DNA of 64,000 nucleotides, taken from the NCBI RefSeq assembly GCF_000368145.1, contig NZ_KB849282.1, positions 1 through 64,000 on the forward strand, given 5' to 3'. Source of the stretch: Acinetobacter guillouiae CIP 63.46. Lineage in GTDB: Bacteria > Pseudomonadota > Gammaproteobacteria > Pseudomonadales > Moraxellaceae. The notes beneath the pieces were generated by a model. The model ran no database searches and had not been told where the DNA came from. It saw nothing but the letters and a program-made list of their open reading frames with translations. Positions within the stretch are counted from its first letter, which is position 1. Each line of letters begins with the position of its first letter. This document shows, piece after piece, positions 54,081 through 63,620 of the stretch. A program made the translations under genes and the position numbers.

Positions 54081-55058
54081 CTACTTTAAACCGAATTTTT
54101 CAACAGGTTTGATTAACCATAAAGATAATTTTCTTAATAAAATATCAAAAAATTGCTGTTGTAACATCCAGCAAGTCAATACAGATAAACCAATACAAAT
54201 CCCAATTTCCACAAAAATATTAAAATCCAGTTGCCAATAACGTGCAATCAACATCACCACAAAACCATGTAGCAAATACACCGCCAAGGTGTTTTTTCCA
54301 AGTTGCACACAGCCAATATTCAATAATTTTGTCCATGCAAACATCGCGAAAATACCCAAACTCGACATCAAAAGACAGCCTATTCTGATCCACGTACCAT
54401 CCAACATACTTACCTTAAGTTGCTGATAACTTAAACTGCCATATAACCAAAATGGGTTGATTTGGGTGAAATACACCAAGCTTGCAATACCCATCACGAT
54501 GAATCCAGCTAAAATTTGAGTGAATTTAAATTGCTGAATTTTCTCGACAATGGTTTTGCCATAAAGTGCACCCACAATAAAAAATGGAAAGAAGCTAAAA
54601 ATTCTGCCGATTGAGTATTGGTAATTGTTCCATGGGCTTAAGCCGACACATAAAGCAAGAATCAGTGCAATCAGCAGTGCAAATTTTGTTTTTATCAAAA
54701 AATGGCTAAGCGTTGTCCATACCATCATGCCCAACAGATACCATAAGATCCAATAAGGTCGTTCAAACACATTCCAATTGAGCTGAAATTTACCTGACCA
54801 GATGGCATCAAATGCAGGAAATAGAATTTGAAAGGGTAAATAGAGCGCAACAAAAAATAGAATATTCTTAAACCATTTACTGTCTTTAAACAACATGCCC
54901 GAAATAAAGATAAAAGCAGGCATATGTACAAAATAAATCGTACCTAATAAGACATGATCAATCGGATCTTTCCAACCGATCATACGTTCTAGAAAATGCC
55001 CGAGCACCACAAGAAATATCAGCGTTGCCTTACAACTGTCTAAGTAGGTATCTCTCAT
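54081..55058 (-). CDS. Acyltransferase 3 family membrane protein
   Basis: 325 residues with about ten membrane helices and the family start MRDTYLDSCKATLIFLVVLGH with the conserved histidine, followed by FVHMPAFIFISGMLFK. Resembles fucose/OatA-type O-acetyltransferases that acetylate envelope sugars. Substrate unknown; no polysaccharide genes are adjacent. Lies 37 bases downstream of the macrodomain gene on the same strand. Confidence 0.8.
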   Translation of the reverse strand: MRDTYLDSCKATLIFLVVLGHFLERMIGWKDPIDHVLLGTIYFVHMPAFIFISGMLFKDSKWFKNILFFVALYLPFQILFPAFDAIWSGKFQLNWNVFERPYWILWYLLGMMVWTTLSHFLIKTKFALLIALILALCVGLSPWNNYQYSIGRIFSFFPFFIVGALYGKTIVEKIQQFKFTQILAGFIVMGIASLVYFTQINPFWLYGSLSYQQLKVSMLDGTWIRIGCLLMSSLGIFAMFAWTKLLNIGCVQLGKNTLAVYLLHGFVVMLIARYWQLDFNIFVEIGICIGLSVLTCWMLQQQFFDILLRKLSLWLIKPVEKFGLK

Positions 55059-55095
55059 CGTAAGGTTGTCTAAAATAGTCAGTGAATAACTGCGA

Positions 55096-55647
55096 TTATA
55101 TACCTAAAACATGCACTTGCTTTTGATCAATCTCAGCAAGATACTGGCGATAGATTTTAAAATTTTCCAAATCAAAACACACGAAACTGACTTCCTCTAA
55201 GTTGTTCGTCTGGGTTAAAAACTTAGTCACGCTGTTTATGGCGATAAATGCTGCCTCTGATTTGGGAAAACGATAAATCCCTGTTGAAATATTCGGAAAT
55301 GCCAGTGTTTTTAGCTGATGTTGCTCAGCGAGTCTTAAACTATTGAGATAGGCTTTCTCAAGCAGTTCATTTTCAGCATGCTGTCCATCTTGCCAAGTGG
55401 GGCCCACGGTATGAATCACATAATTACAGGGCAACAACCCCGCTGTGGTAATCACTGCTTCACCAATTGCACAACCACCCTGTCTGGCTCGGATCTTTTG
55501 ACAATCCTCCAAAATAGCAGAACCACCTTTTCGATGAATTGCACCATCCACACCACCACCGCCAAGTAACGAGGTATTGGCGGCATTTACAATTACATCC
55601 ACCTTTTGAACTGTAATATCACCTTGAATTAACCGAATTATTTTCAC
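55096..55647 (-). CDS. ymdB: Macrodomain protein, O-acetyl-ADP-ribose deacetylase type
   Basis: 183 residues, one macro domain: [35 protein letters not shown] (catalytic-loop Asp and Gly-rich stretch), [14 protein letters not shown] and [12 protein letters not shown]. Matches YmdB-type deacetylases, which remove acetyl or ADP-ribose adducts. Tightly spaced with the acyltransferase gene. Confidence 0.9.
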   Translation of the reverse strand: MKIIRLIQGDITVQKVDVIVNAANTSLLGGGGVDGAIHRKGGSAILEDCQKIRARQGGCAIGEAVITTAGLLPCNYVIHTVGPTWQDGQHAENELLEKAYLNSLRLAEQHQLKTLAFPNISTGIYRFPKSEAAFIAINSVTKFLTQTNNLEEVSFVCFDLENFKIYRQYLAEIDQKQVHVLGI

Positions 55648-55764
55648 GTCATGCTTCCTTGCGTATCCTCAATGAGAGTGAATGACATCTTGAATTTTCT
55701 TCTTTAAACCGCTTCATGCTACACTCCTTTCAGTTTTAACTTCCCCAAAATTTACAAAACTGCT

Positions 55765-56700
55765 ATGAGTAAAAAGCATCAATACGAGCCTGGAAAATTT
55801 TATTGGGCATTTTTACATCCGAAATATTGGGGAATCTGGATTGCGATTGTATTTTTGATGATGCTCGCAATTTTGCCTTGGGCAATTCAGTATCGCTTAG
55901 CAACATTGTTGGGCAATATTGCCTTTGACCGACTGAAATCGCGTCGTGAAACAACAACACGTAATTTAGAAGTCTGCTTTCCAGAATGGTCGCCTGAACA
56001 AGTCATCGATAATTCAAGACAAGTCTTTGTTGATCAAATGGTCGGGGTCTTTGAAACCTTAAATGCATGGTACTCACCACAATGGTTTAAAAACCGCGTC
56101 AGCATTCAAGGGCTAGAGCATATCCAACAGGCCAAACAAAATGGTCAAGGCATACTGTTACTCGGCACCCATAGCACCATGCTTGATGCTGGTGGTTATT
56201 TATGCGCACAATTTTTTGAACCTGATGTGGTGTATCGCCCGCAGAATAATCCTTTACTCGATATGCTGATTTATCGTTGTCGTGCAACGATTTATAAAGC
56301 GCAGATTGATCATGATGATATGCGTGGATTGATTCGCCATCTGAAAGAAGGTGATGCGATTTGGTATAGTCCAGATCAGGATTTTGGATTAAAACAAGGG
56401 GTGATGGCACCCTTTTTTGGTACGCCCGCTGCAACAGTAACAGCGCATCGACGTTTATTGAAAATATCAAAAGCTGTCGCAATCCCACTGTATTTTTATC
56501 GTGATGGTGATATCAAAGATCCAAAATATCATGTGCTTATTGAACCTGCTGTTGATCCATTACCCAGTGAAGATGAAATGGATGATGCGATTCGTGTCAA
56601 TAAAATCATTGAAAATCAACTGCGGATCGCACCGACACAATATATGTGGTTTCATCGTCGCTTTAAAACACGTCCAAAAGGCTACCAGAAAATCTATTAA
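55765..56700 (+). CDS. Lipid A acyltransferase (LpxL/LpxM family)
   Basis: 311 residues: an N-terminal membrane helix (IWIAIVFLMMLAILPWAI) and the HTB acyltransferase fold with the catalytic H-x4-D in LGTHSTMLDAGGY, then VVYRPQNNPLLD and WYSPDQDFGLKQGVMAPFFG. Adds a secondary acyl chain to lipid A at the inner membrane. LpxL and LpxM cannot be told apart here by motif alone. ATG 55765. Confidence 0.9.
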   Translation: MSKKHQYEPGKFYWAFLHPKYWGIWIAIVFLMMLAILPWAIQYRLATLLGNIAFDRLKSRRETTTRNLEVCFPEWSPEQVIDNSRQVFVDQMVGVFETLNAWYSPQWFKNRVSIQGLEHIQQAKQNGQGILLLGTHSTMLDAGGYLCAQFFEPDVVYRPQNNPLLDMLIYRCRATIYKAQIDHDDMRGLIRHLKEGDAIWYSPDQDFGLKQGVMAPFFGTPAATVTAHRRLLKISKAVAIPLYFYRDGDIKDPKYHVLIEPAVDPLPSEDEMDDAIRVNKIIENQLRIAPTQYMWFHRRFKTRPKGYQKIY

Positions 56701-56727
56701 GTTTAAGTATTTTTGTTTTAACGATCA

Positions 56728-56755
56728 GGAGATATAAAAATATCTCCTTTTTTAT
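56728..56755 (+). terminator. Terminator after the lipid A acyltransferase gene
   Basis: Stem AGGAGATAT / ATATCTCCT followed by six T. Confidence 0.85.
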
Positions 56756-56886
56756 TTTGGTCATCTCGTGTCTAAATAGCATCGTTCATGGCGAACTGCG
56801 TCTAGTTACACATGCCCACTTTCTTGATCAAACAAAGCGAATTAAGATTTATCAATAATACATTCAAATTTAAGGAAAATAAAACA

Positions 56887-57450
56887 ATGAATATCACCAA
56901 TAAAGTTCTTTTTTCGTGTTTGATCAGTTTCAGTTTGATGTTTACCGCATGTTCAGAGCAAAAAGCAGATATCGCCCAAGACAAAACCTCAGAAACTACG
57001 TCTACTGCAACAACTCAAGACAATTGGAAAAGCAAAGCGACTGAACTGAGTACAGCCAACGCAACAGAGATTACAACAGACTTAGCTCAACTTAATCAGA
57101 TCGTCAATCATGCAAATACTCAAGCACTTCAATTAAGAGCGGAGCTTCAATCAGCCACTCGCCAACCTGAAAAGCACCAACAGATTTTACTCAAAGCCAA
57201 TGATATACAAGCGGCAACTCAACAACAAATCATGGCATTAAATTTAAAAAGTAGTGAAGTACAAAGTCTACGCACACAAATGATTGATAATTTAGTCACT
57301 AGTCAGAAAATGTATACGCTTTCAACAGCCCCAGATTTTAATGCAAATGCACCCAGTGATGAATTTAAGCAACTTGGTAAACGTTCAATGGCGCTTCAAC
57401 AAAAAATTTCTGCTGAAATGGACGCCTTAAATCAACATTATGGAAAATAA
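56887..57450 (+). CDS. Lipoprotein of unknown function
   Basis: 187 residues from ATG 56887 (AAGGAAAA upstream). Lipobox FTAC with the acylated cysteine at about residue 21. The rest is helical and Q/T-rich (LAQLNQIVNHANTQALQLRAEL; QQKISAEMDALNQHYGK), perhaps a coiled coil. No homology recognised. An upstream ATG at 56812 would bury the signal sequence and is rejected. Confidence 0.65.
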   Translation: MNITNKVLFSCLISFSLMFTACSEQKADIAQDKTSETTSTATTQDNWKSKATELSTANATEITTDLAQLNQIVNHANTQALQLRAELQSATRQPEKHQQILLKANDIQAATQQQIMALNLKSSEVQSLRTQMIDNLVTSQKMYTLSTAPDFNANAPSDEFKQLGKRSMALQQKISAEMDALNQHYGK

Positions 57451-57487
57451 AAACAATCTGAATCATAAGCGGGTTAAGTAGAAAGAC

Positions 57488-57811
57488 CTAACCTTTCCAT
57501 ACTCGAAAACGTGCCATCGCCCAAATCACATAAGGCCAAAAAATCATATTGACTATGCTATGGATACTTTCCCAAATACGCCAATAGCCTCTACCAAAAA
57601 TATCTGCGCGTGCATTAAAGATTTCAATTACAAAGGCAAACACCACTGTGGCGATAATCGCAAGATTTGATTTAAGTTGTCTTTTATGAATTGCAGCAAC
57701 AATAAAATAGATGATTAAACCTGCATAGATAAATAAAGCATCACTACTTAAACCAGTAAAATGTTTAAGACTTGAAGCGAATTCTTGAACTTTTGCGAGA
57801 AACATAGCCAC
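57488..57811 (-). CDS. Small membrane protein, unknown function
   Basis: 107 residues with three predicted membrane helices (ALFIYAGLIIYFIVAAIHK; LAIIATVVFAFVIEIF; SIVNMIFWPYVIWAMA). The remaining sequence is short and basic. No family recognised. It lies downstream of the candidate Rsm-type sRNA on the same strand, 44 bases beyond its terminator. Confidence 0.55.
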   Translation of the reverse strand: MAMFLAKVQEFASSLKHFTGLSSDALFIYAGLIIYFIVAAIHKRQLKSNLAIIATVVFAFVIEIFNARADIFGRGYWRIWESIHSIVNMIFWPYVIWAMARFRVWKG

Positions 57812-57854
57812 TCTTTTTTATTTTCAATTTTGTCTATTCTAAATTATATACCAT

Positions 57855-58027
57855 AAATAAAGCATAACCCGAGTTCTGCATCCTGCAAAACTCGGGTTCA
57901 TGAGGTTGTGCTTTCACATCTTATTCTTATTTTCTTGGTTATCCATTCCAACATCAAATCCTTGATGATTGCTCCATCGACTTCGTCTTCCTTAGTGAGA
58001 TTTTCCGTTCTCATTCCCTGTGTCGAT
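57855..58027 (-). ncRNA. Candidate RsmX/Y/Z-CsrB type sRNA (CsrA/RsmA antagonist)
   Basis: About 170 nt on the minus strand, with no open frame. Eight GGA motifs, as TCC on the plus strand: 57881, 57942, 57947, 57959, 57973, 57989, 58004 and 58015 (first base). Three are in hairpin loops: TGAGA-ACGGAAAA-TCTCA (57996-58013), CATCAA-GGAT-TTGATG (57952-57967), and TGC-AGGAT-GCA on top of the terminator stem AACCCGAGTT/AACTCGGGTT (57866-57898). The 5' end ATCGAC (58022-58027) can pair with GTCGAT (57976-57981). A GacA box lies upstream. Sequence shows the motifs; CsrA binding and expression are inferred. Confidence 0.78.
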
Positions 58028-58033
58028 AAGTAA

Positions 58034-58039
58034 AGATTA
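58034..58039 (-). promoter_or_regulatory. -10 of the candidate sRNA
   Basis: TAATCT on the minus strand, start near 58023-58027, with no good -35, as expected for an activator-dependent promoter. Confidence 0.45.
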
Positions 58040-58083
58040 AAACGAATATGCTTTGCATGCTATCCGCTTAGGGCCTAAATCCA

Positions 58084-58101
58084 TGTAAGTAATTGCTTAC
58101 A
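58084..58101. promoter_or_regulatory. GacA upstream activating sequence
   Basis: TGTAAG-CAATTA-CTTACA (minus), an exact match to the Pseudomonas GacA box TGTAAGN6CTTACA, centred about 68 bp before the predicted sRNA start, close to its usual position for rsm genes. Confidence 0.8.
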
Positions 58102-58136
58102 AAAATCAGCCGTTTTTTAATTTTATTGTCAGACAA

Positions 58137-59255
58137 TCAGGTTCCAGCTTTATAACTTTGCGCAATTTCATCAGTCACCAACTTCTCCTCTTTCTCTGCT
58201 TTTTCAATCCCTTCCTGAATTGCCTCTTGCGCTTCCCTTTCATCTGCATCGGTTTGCTCTAACTCTTCTTGAGTTTGCTCAAAAATACGCCCTGTTTGTA
58301 ATACCACATAAATCGGAAAATGATCTGAACCCACATGAGGCAGTCGTTGCATATGTACTAAAGCGAAATCTGTACTGTGAAATAAATGATCCAAAGACCA
58401 TCTCAAAAATTTATAGTCAGCATGGAAGGTGTTGATATATCTGCGCCCCACACGTGGATCAAGCAAACCACTGATACGTTGAAATAAACGTGTTGTGCGT
58501 GACCAAGCAACATCGTTTAAATCACCCATAACAATACAGCTCTCATCCAAGTCTTTGATCTGATCCCCCACAATAAGCAATTCAGCATCACGTAAAGTCG
58601 AGTCTTTGGCTTCTGTTGGGCTTGGTGGTTTGGGATGTAAACAATACAGTTGCACCGCTTGCCCAGATGGTAAAATCACCGTGGTATGAATAGACGGAAT
58701 TTCATCACTGAGAATAAATTTAACCTCTGTATCGACCAACTTGAGTTTGCTATACAAATGCATCCCATAGAGATTGTCTAAAGGTATAGCCACACGATAA
58801 GAATAATCTTTTTCAATTTGAGCCAATTCATTTTGCCAAGTTTGATCAGTTTCAAGTGTCAAAACAATATCTGGCTGGTGCTGTTCAATTTGTTCAAGCA
58901 ATAAGTGATATTGATCATTCGGTGTCAGCACATTCGACACAATCACTGAAATTTGCTGATCAGGATTAAGCTGATCTTTGCTCACCTGTTTGACTTGTTT
59001 CTTCCAAATGAAGGTATAAGGCAAAACCATCTTTAATTGAAAAGCTAAGGCAGCTATCAATAAAAATAAAATCACTTCACGAGCCAAGTCCCACGGCGCT
59101 GTCCAAAACAACATCAATACCAAGACAATCAAACCAACAAATAATATCTGCAAGCGTGGAAAATCAGCACCTCTAAACCACCATTCATCACGGGGAATCA
59201 GTGACCAGAAACTTAGCCAAATCACGATCAACGCAAGTACTTCTATCCAGATCAT
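58137..59255 (-). CDS. Endonuclease/exonuclease/phosphatase-family membrane protein
   Basis: 372 residues: three N-terminal membrane helices (about 1-85), then an EEP domain with the active-site blocks CIVMGDLNDVAWS and HVGSDHFPIYV, and CLHPKPPSPTEAK. A strongly acidic Glu-rich C-terminal tail (EQTQEELEQTDADEREAQ). Resembles the YafD/YbhP group of membrane EEP proteins; substrate unknown. Confidence 0.82.
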   Translation of the reverse strand: MIWIEVLALIVIWLSFWSLIPRDEWWFRGADFPRLQILFVGLIVLVLMLFWTAPWDLAREVILFLLIAALAFQLKMVLPYTFIWKKQVKQVSKDQLNPDQQISVIVSNVLTPNDQYHLLLEQIEQHQPDIVLTLETDQTWQNELAQIEKDYSYRVAIPLDNLYGMHLYSKLKLVDTEVKFILSDEIPSIHTTVILPSGQAVQLYCLHPKPPSPTEAKDSTLRDAELLIVGDQIKDLDESCIVMGDLNDVAWSRTTRLFQRISGLLDPRVGRRYINTFHADYKFLRWSLDHLFHSTDFALVHMQRLPHVGSDHFPIYVVLQTGRIFEQTQEELEQTDADEREAQEAIQEGIEKAEKEEKLVTDEIAQSYKAGT

Positions 59256-59440
59256 ATTTTGTCACTCTTATATTCTTAATTTTTGAATGATTCATAAATT
59301 AATATCAATTTTGCATGTATCATAAACAAGATATATTGCACAATATAGTTGTGTTTTCATTGTGTATGCTATTGCAGTTACACACTCTTTTGATACACTC
59401 AAACCCCCTTTTATTTTTTAACGCACCGAGGCAAAGTGAC

Positions 59441-60559
59441 ATGAAAGTAGGTCTGGTCGGTTGGCGCGGGATGGTTGGTTCTGTCCTTATGCAACGTATG
59501 GTTGAAGAGAATGATTTTGCTCATTTTGAGCCATTCTATTTCTCTACCAGTAACGCAGGTGGTGAATCGCCTGCTTTTGGTGGTAAAACTGCTCCAGCAC
59601 TTATGGAAGCGACGGACATTACCAGTCTGAAGCAAATGGATGTCATTATTACCTGTCAAGGTGGCGACTATACATCAGAAGTCTTTCCTCAGCTAAAAGC
59701 TGAAGGTTGGAAAGGCTATTGGATCGATGCAGCTTCTACATTACGTATGGATGATGAAGCAATCATCGTACTCGACCCAGTCAACTTAAATGTTATCAAA
59801 GACGGTTTGGTCAATGGTATTAAAACATTTGTTGGCGGTAACTGTACGGTTTCTTTGATGTTGATGGGCATGGGTTCACTGTTCCAACACAATTTGGTGG
59901 AATGGATGACGGCGATGACGTATCAAGCCGCTTCAGGTGCTGGCGCGCAAAACATGCGTGAGCTGATCACAGGTATGGGCTATTTATATAACAATACTCA
60001 AGACTTGTTAGATGATCCACGTTCTGCGATTTTAGACATCGACAGCCGAATTGCCGAATTACAACGTGGCGAAGGTTTCCCGAAAGCAAACTTCGGTGTG
60101 CCTTTAGCGGGTTCGTTGATCCCTTATATTGATAAGCAACTTGAAAGCGGTCAATCAAAAGAAGAGTGGAAAGGTCAAGTTGAAACCAACAAGATCTTAG
60201 GTAATGCTCAGATTGTTCCAATTGATGGTCACTGTGTACGTATTGGTGCAATGCGTTGTCACTCTCAAGCCTTAACATTGAAATTGAAAAAAGATGTTCC
60301 GCTTGATGAGATTGAGGACATGATTCGTCAGTCTAACCAATGGGCAAAAGTGGTTCCAAATACACGTGATGCATCAATGACGGATCTTACTCCAGTCGCT
60401 GTAACAGGTACTTTATCTGTGCCAGTAGGTCGTTTACGTAAATTAAATATGGGTAAAGAGTATTTAGGCGCATTCACTGTAGGTGACCAATTACTTTGGG
60501 GTGCTGCTGAGCCTTTACGTCGTATGTTACGTATCTTAATCGACTATAAAAATGCTTAA
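59441..60559 (+). CDS. asd: Aspartate-semialdehyde dehydrogenase
   Basis: Converts aspartyl phosphate to aspartate semialdehyde for lysine, threonine, methionine and diaminopimelate synthesis. 372 residues: NADP motif [16 protein letters not shown], catalytic cysteine in [29 protein letters not shown] and the end LRRMLRIL. The frame is open upstream to 59315 but homologues start at [14 protein letters not shown], so ATG 59441 is used. Confidence 0.96.
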   Translation: MKVGLVGWRGMVGSVLMQRMVEENDFAHFEPFYFSTSNAGGESPAFGGKTAPALMEATDITSLKQMDVIITCQGGDYTSEVFPQLKAEGWKGYWIDAASTLRMDDEAIIVLDPVNLNVIKDGLVNGIKTFVGGNCTVSLMLMGMGSLFQHNLVEWMTAMTYQAASGAGAQNMRELITGMGYLYNNTQDLLDDPRSAILDIDSRIAELQRGEGFPKANFGVPLAGSLIPYIDKQLESGQSKEEWKGQVETNKILGNAQIVPIDGHCVRIGAMRCHSQALTLKLKKDVPLDEIEDMIRQSNQWAKVVPNTRDASMTDLTPVAVTGTLSVPVGRLRKLNMGKEYLGAFTVGDQLLWGAAEPLRRMLRILIDYKNA

Positions 60560-60584
60560 AGTCACAAAAAACTCATAAACAATG

Positions 60585-60616
60585 AAAAAGCCGATCTATC
60601 TTGATCGGCTTTTTTA
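60585..60616 (+). terminator. Terminator after asd
   Basis: Stem AAAAAGCCGATC / GATCGGCTTTTT, loop TATCTT. Confidence 0.92.
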
Positions 60617-60721
60617 TGTAACTATATTTATGTAACTCTAATGTTAATATTTTACATATAGACTACAGCTAAATATTGTATTATGGGGATGCCTTGAACT
60701 TTGTCAGAGCAATGGATAGAG

Positions 60722-62227
60722 ATGACTGTATATAACAAATTAAAAATTGCCATTTTAGCCATCATGACGTCGCAAGCGGTGAGTGCGATTACAATAGACC
60801 CGATTCAAGTTCAATCAGGGTCTGGTGATCTGCTTTATGCTGAAATGAAGTTTAGTAATGCAAATCCAAATGAAAAAATAGAAGTCGGATTAGCCGATGC
60901 AGATGATATTCAAAATATTGGTATTTCCACGCAAGCACCTGGACATTTAAATTTTTATACTCGTCGTTCAGGAGATGGCACTGGGGTGATTGTGATTACC
61001 TCTTCTCGTCCGATTGTTGAATCTGAATTAAATATATTATTAAAAGTCAAAGAAGGGAGTGCGACCCATATTCAACAAGTAAAAGCCCCATTGACCCGTG
61101 GGCGTAGCAACGTCCCTGCTCCAATGAGCAATGCTTTAGTCAAAGAAAAGCCTCTGACACCTCAAATCATCGTCAGCGAAAAAGATATTGCATTAAATTT
61201 ACCAACCAGCACGCAATACCACGTGACAACGCCAGAAGTCGTAACTCCACCAGCTATGGCAACCAAAGCAACGACGACAACGGATTCAGCTGGTACTTTA
61301 GCGATTAATGTAATTGCACCACCAGCACTCAAAACAGAACAAAAACCAACCACAGTTGCGACAAACACACCGCCTGCGGCTACAACCAATACTCCGAACC
61401 CTCTTCAAAGCAATCATCAAAGCAGTGCTCAGAATACGCCACAAACACCGACGGTAACTGTACAACAAGTGCCTCAGCCACCAGCCGAAAAAGCACCAGT
61501 GCAATCTGCAAAAGCTCAGACCCCACCCGCTAAATTAGACGAGCAAAAAGCAGAATCACAAAAGCCAAAAGATTCCAAAGCTGAGACCAAGCAAGCAAAA
61601 TCGAATGAGCCTCGCGTAGCGAAATCGAAAGCGGAGTCACAAAAAGCGCTTAAACAGGAAAAAGCCCATAAAGCATTAGATAAACAACCTAAGCATATTG
61701 TTCAGGCCAATGAGTCACTGTGGAAAATTGCTTCTCGGATTGCAGCAGAAACCAATCAAAGCGTTCCAGAAGTGATGCGACAAATTAAAGCAAATAATGC
61801 CAATGCGTTTATTCAAGGTGATGTAAACCGTATTCGTCGTGGTGCTGCACTCAATCTTGCAGCAAGCTATCGTCAAATACCACAAAGCAAAAATAAAGTT
61901 GCAACGGCTGCACCTGAAATTGCCAAAAAGCAATCGGGTTCTGCCAAATATCGCTTAGATCAAGCAGAAATGAGTTTAGTCGCAGACAATGAACAACCCG
62001 CTGCCCAGAGTCAAGGAAAGCAAAATACACAGTTGAATCAGACCACTACTGAATTATCTACAAAAGTTATGACTTCTCGTGAAAAAACGGTTAAATTACA
62101 GAAGAATGTGAACCAACTTGCAGCAGGTTTACAACAAAAGAATCAGCGAATTCAATTATTAAATGCTCAGCTCGCTCAATTGCAACAGCAATTACAACAG
62201 CAGAATGCAAAAAAACCAAATAGTTAG
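60722..62227 (+). CDS. fimV: FimV N-terminal half (LysM, periplasmic)
   Basis: 501 residues: signal peptide (IAILAIMTSQAVSA), the FimV N-terminal domain (ITIDPIQVQSGSGDLLYAEM), a long Pro/Thr/Lys-rich linker, a LysM domain (HIVQANESLWKIASRIAAET, about 325-380) and a coiled coil at the end (LQKNVNQLAAGLQQKNQRIQ). In P. aeruginosa FimV this continues into a membrane helix and a cytosolic TPR part; here it stops, and the next gene supplies those. FimV/HubP organises cell poles and type IV pili. ATG 60722 with GATAGAG just before it. Confidence 0.82.
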   Translation: MTVYNKLKIAILAIMTSQAVSAITIDPIQVQSGSGDLLYAEMKFSNANPNEKIEVGLADADDIQNIGISTQAPGHLNFYTRRSGDGTGVIVITSSRPIVESELNILLKVKEGSATHIQQVKAPLTRGRSNVPAPMSNALVKEKPLTPQIIVSEKDIALNLPTSTQYHVTTPEVVTPPAMATKATTTTDSAGTLAINVIAPPALKTEQKPTTVATNTPPAATTNTPNPLQSNHQSSAQNTPQTPTVTVQQVPQPPAEKAPVQSAKAQTPPAKLDEQKAESQKPKDSKAETKQAKSNEPRVAKSKAESQKALKQEKAHKALDKQPKHIVQANESLWKIASRIAAETNQSVPEVMRQIKANNANAFIQGDVNRIRRGAALNLAASYRQIPQSKNKVATAAPEIAKKQSGSAKYRLDQAEMSLVADNEQPAAQSQGKQNTQLNQTTTELSTKVMTSREKTVKLQKNVNQLAAGLQQKNQRIQLLNAQLAQLQQQLQQQNAKKPNS

Positions 62228-62273
62228 GATATTCAAAATATTGATTCATTGTGCTCAATGAAGGGGAAATAAA

Positions 62274-63572
62274 ATGTTGTTGTATGTGATTCCATTTGTT
62301 CTACTCTTGGTCGTGGCGATCGTGCTCAAAAAACGAGAGGATGCCAATAAAGAGAGCGCCAGTACCAATAACAAAAAAAGTAACAATAAAAAGACGTCAA
62401 AGAAAAATGTTGCACGCACTGCGCGTACCTCAAAAAAACAACAGACCACTGTTGTTGAAGATGAAGTTATTGTTAAACAAGCAACAAAACCATTAAGCCC
62501 CGAATTAAAAACTAATATTGAAAAGCTAATTGCTGAGAAAAACTATTTTTCTGCTGAAGCAAAAATCAATCAAGTTTTAAACCAAGACAATGCTCAACAT
62601 GAACTTTATCTTTATCTTTTAGATGTGCATCTGGCACAAAAAGATGAATTTGCAGTGAATCAGTTGATTAATCATATTCGTTCATTGGGCTTAGACGAAA
62701 TCGTCATTCAAGCCGAAGAACGACGAAAAGCCAATCAAGCTGATCATCCAGTTGAATCGATTGCTTTTGAGCCCTCAAGCCCTGTCGTGCCAGAAAGCAA
62801 AAATACAGCTGCCTTTGATGCCTTGATTGGAAATACAGAAACAATTTCACAACCCGCTGTATCTAAAACCGAAACGCAAAATCTGGCACAAGTCGATGCG
62901 CTAGAATTCGATCATTCAACGCTTGTTGAGCAGAAAGTTGAGACACCGCAACAACCTGTTCAGCCTTTAGAATTTAATTTAGATCCTGCACCTGAAAAAA
63001 CGCCAACAACAACACCTGAGCTTTCTTTTGAAGTAGTTCCTCCTGCCCCAGAAATTAAAACTGAAACTGTTAAGCCGTTAGAATTCACGTTTACAGCAAA
63101 TGAACCTACAGCAGTTCCAGTTGAAAAAGCGGCAGAAGTTGAAATCGCACCAGAATTCAAACTTGATTTTGCTGAACCGATTACGCCAGTAACTACTGAA
63201 GAAAGCACACCAGTACGTGATTTTGAATTTAAACTCACGCCTACTGAACCAGAGACACAGCCCACTTTTAGTTTTGATCTAGATCCAAAGCCTGAAACCG
63301 TTGAGCAAGTGCATAGCACAGCAACACTTAGCCTTGAAACGCCTAGTGAAGCTGAAACCAGTCTGGCCATAGATGCAAACGACCCATTACTCCATTCATT
63401 CCCTGAGCTGGCTCAAGTGAATGAAGTTCAATTAAATTTAGACCTTGCTCAACAATATCTAAATTTGGGTGCATATGCTTCCGTTCGTGAGCTACTCTCA
63501 CAAAATGAAGCAGCGTATACCGCTGAACAACGCCAACAATCACAAAATTTACTCAATCAAATAGCTTCTTAA
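62274..63572 (+). CDS. FimV C-terminal half (membrane helix, TPR/FimV C-domain)
   Basis: 432 residues: N-terminal membrane helix (LLYVIPFVLLLVVAIVLKK), a helical repeat part (LIAEKNYFSAEAKINQVLNQ...), a long Glu/Pro/Thr-rich acidic linker and the FimV C-terminal domain (VQLNLDLAQQYLNLGAYASVRELLSQ). 46 bases after fimV N-half with AAGGGGAAA before its ATG. Together the two cover the whole of FimV. Confidence 0.78.
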   Translation: MLLYVIPFVLLLVVAIVLKKREDANKESASTNNKKSNNKKTSKKNVARTARTSKKQQTTVVEDEVIVKQATKPLSPELKTNIEKLIAEKNYFSAEAKINQVLNQDNAQHELYLYLLDVHLAQKDEFAVNQLINHIRSLGLDEIVIQAEERRKANQADHPVESIAFEPSSPVVPESKNTAAFDALIGNTETISQPAVSKTETQNLAQVDALEFDHSTLVEQKVETPQQPVQPLEFNLDPAPEKTPTTTPELSFEVVPPAPEIKTETVKPLEFTFTANEPTAVPVEKAAEVEIAPEFKLDFAEPITPVTTEESTPVRDFEFKLTPTEPETQPTFSFDLDPKPETVEQVHSTATLSLETPSEAETSLAIDANDPLLHSFPELAQVNEVQLNLDLAQQYLNLGAYASVRELLSQNEAAYTAEQRQQSQNLLNQIAS

Positions 63573-63590
63573 ATCTATTCGTCTTAAGAT

Positions 63591-63617
63591 AAAGCAGTCA
63601 TGAATGGCTGCTTTTTT
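63591..63617 (+). terminator. Terminator after the FimV C-half gene
   Basis: Stem AAAGCAG-CAT / ATG-CTGCTTT (one mismatch) followed by six T; it ends four bases before the next ATG. Confidence 0.7.
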
Positions 63618-63620
63618 ATT

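Noticed and set aside
62960..63370. 136-codon Ser/Val/Gly-rich frame antisense to the FimV C-half gene
   Set aside because: It arises from the Glu/Pro/Thr-rich linker read backwards; no start signal.
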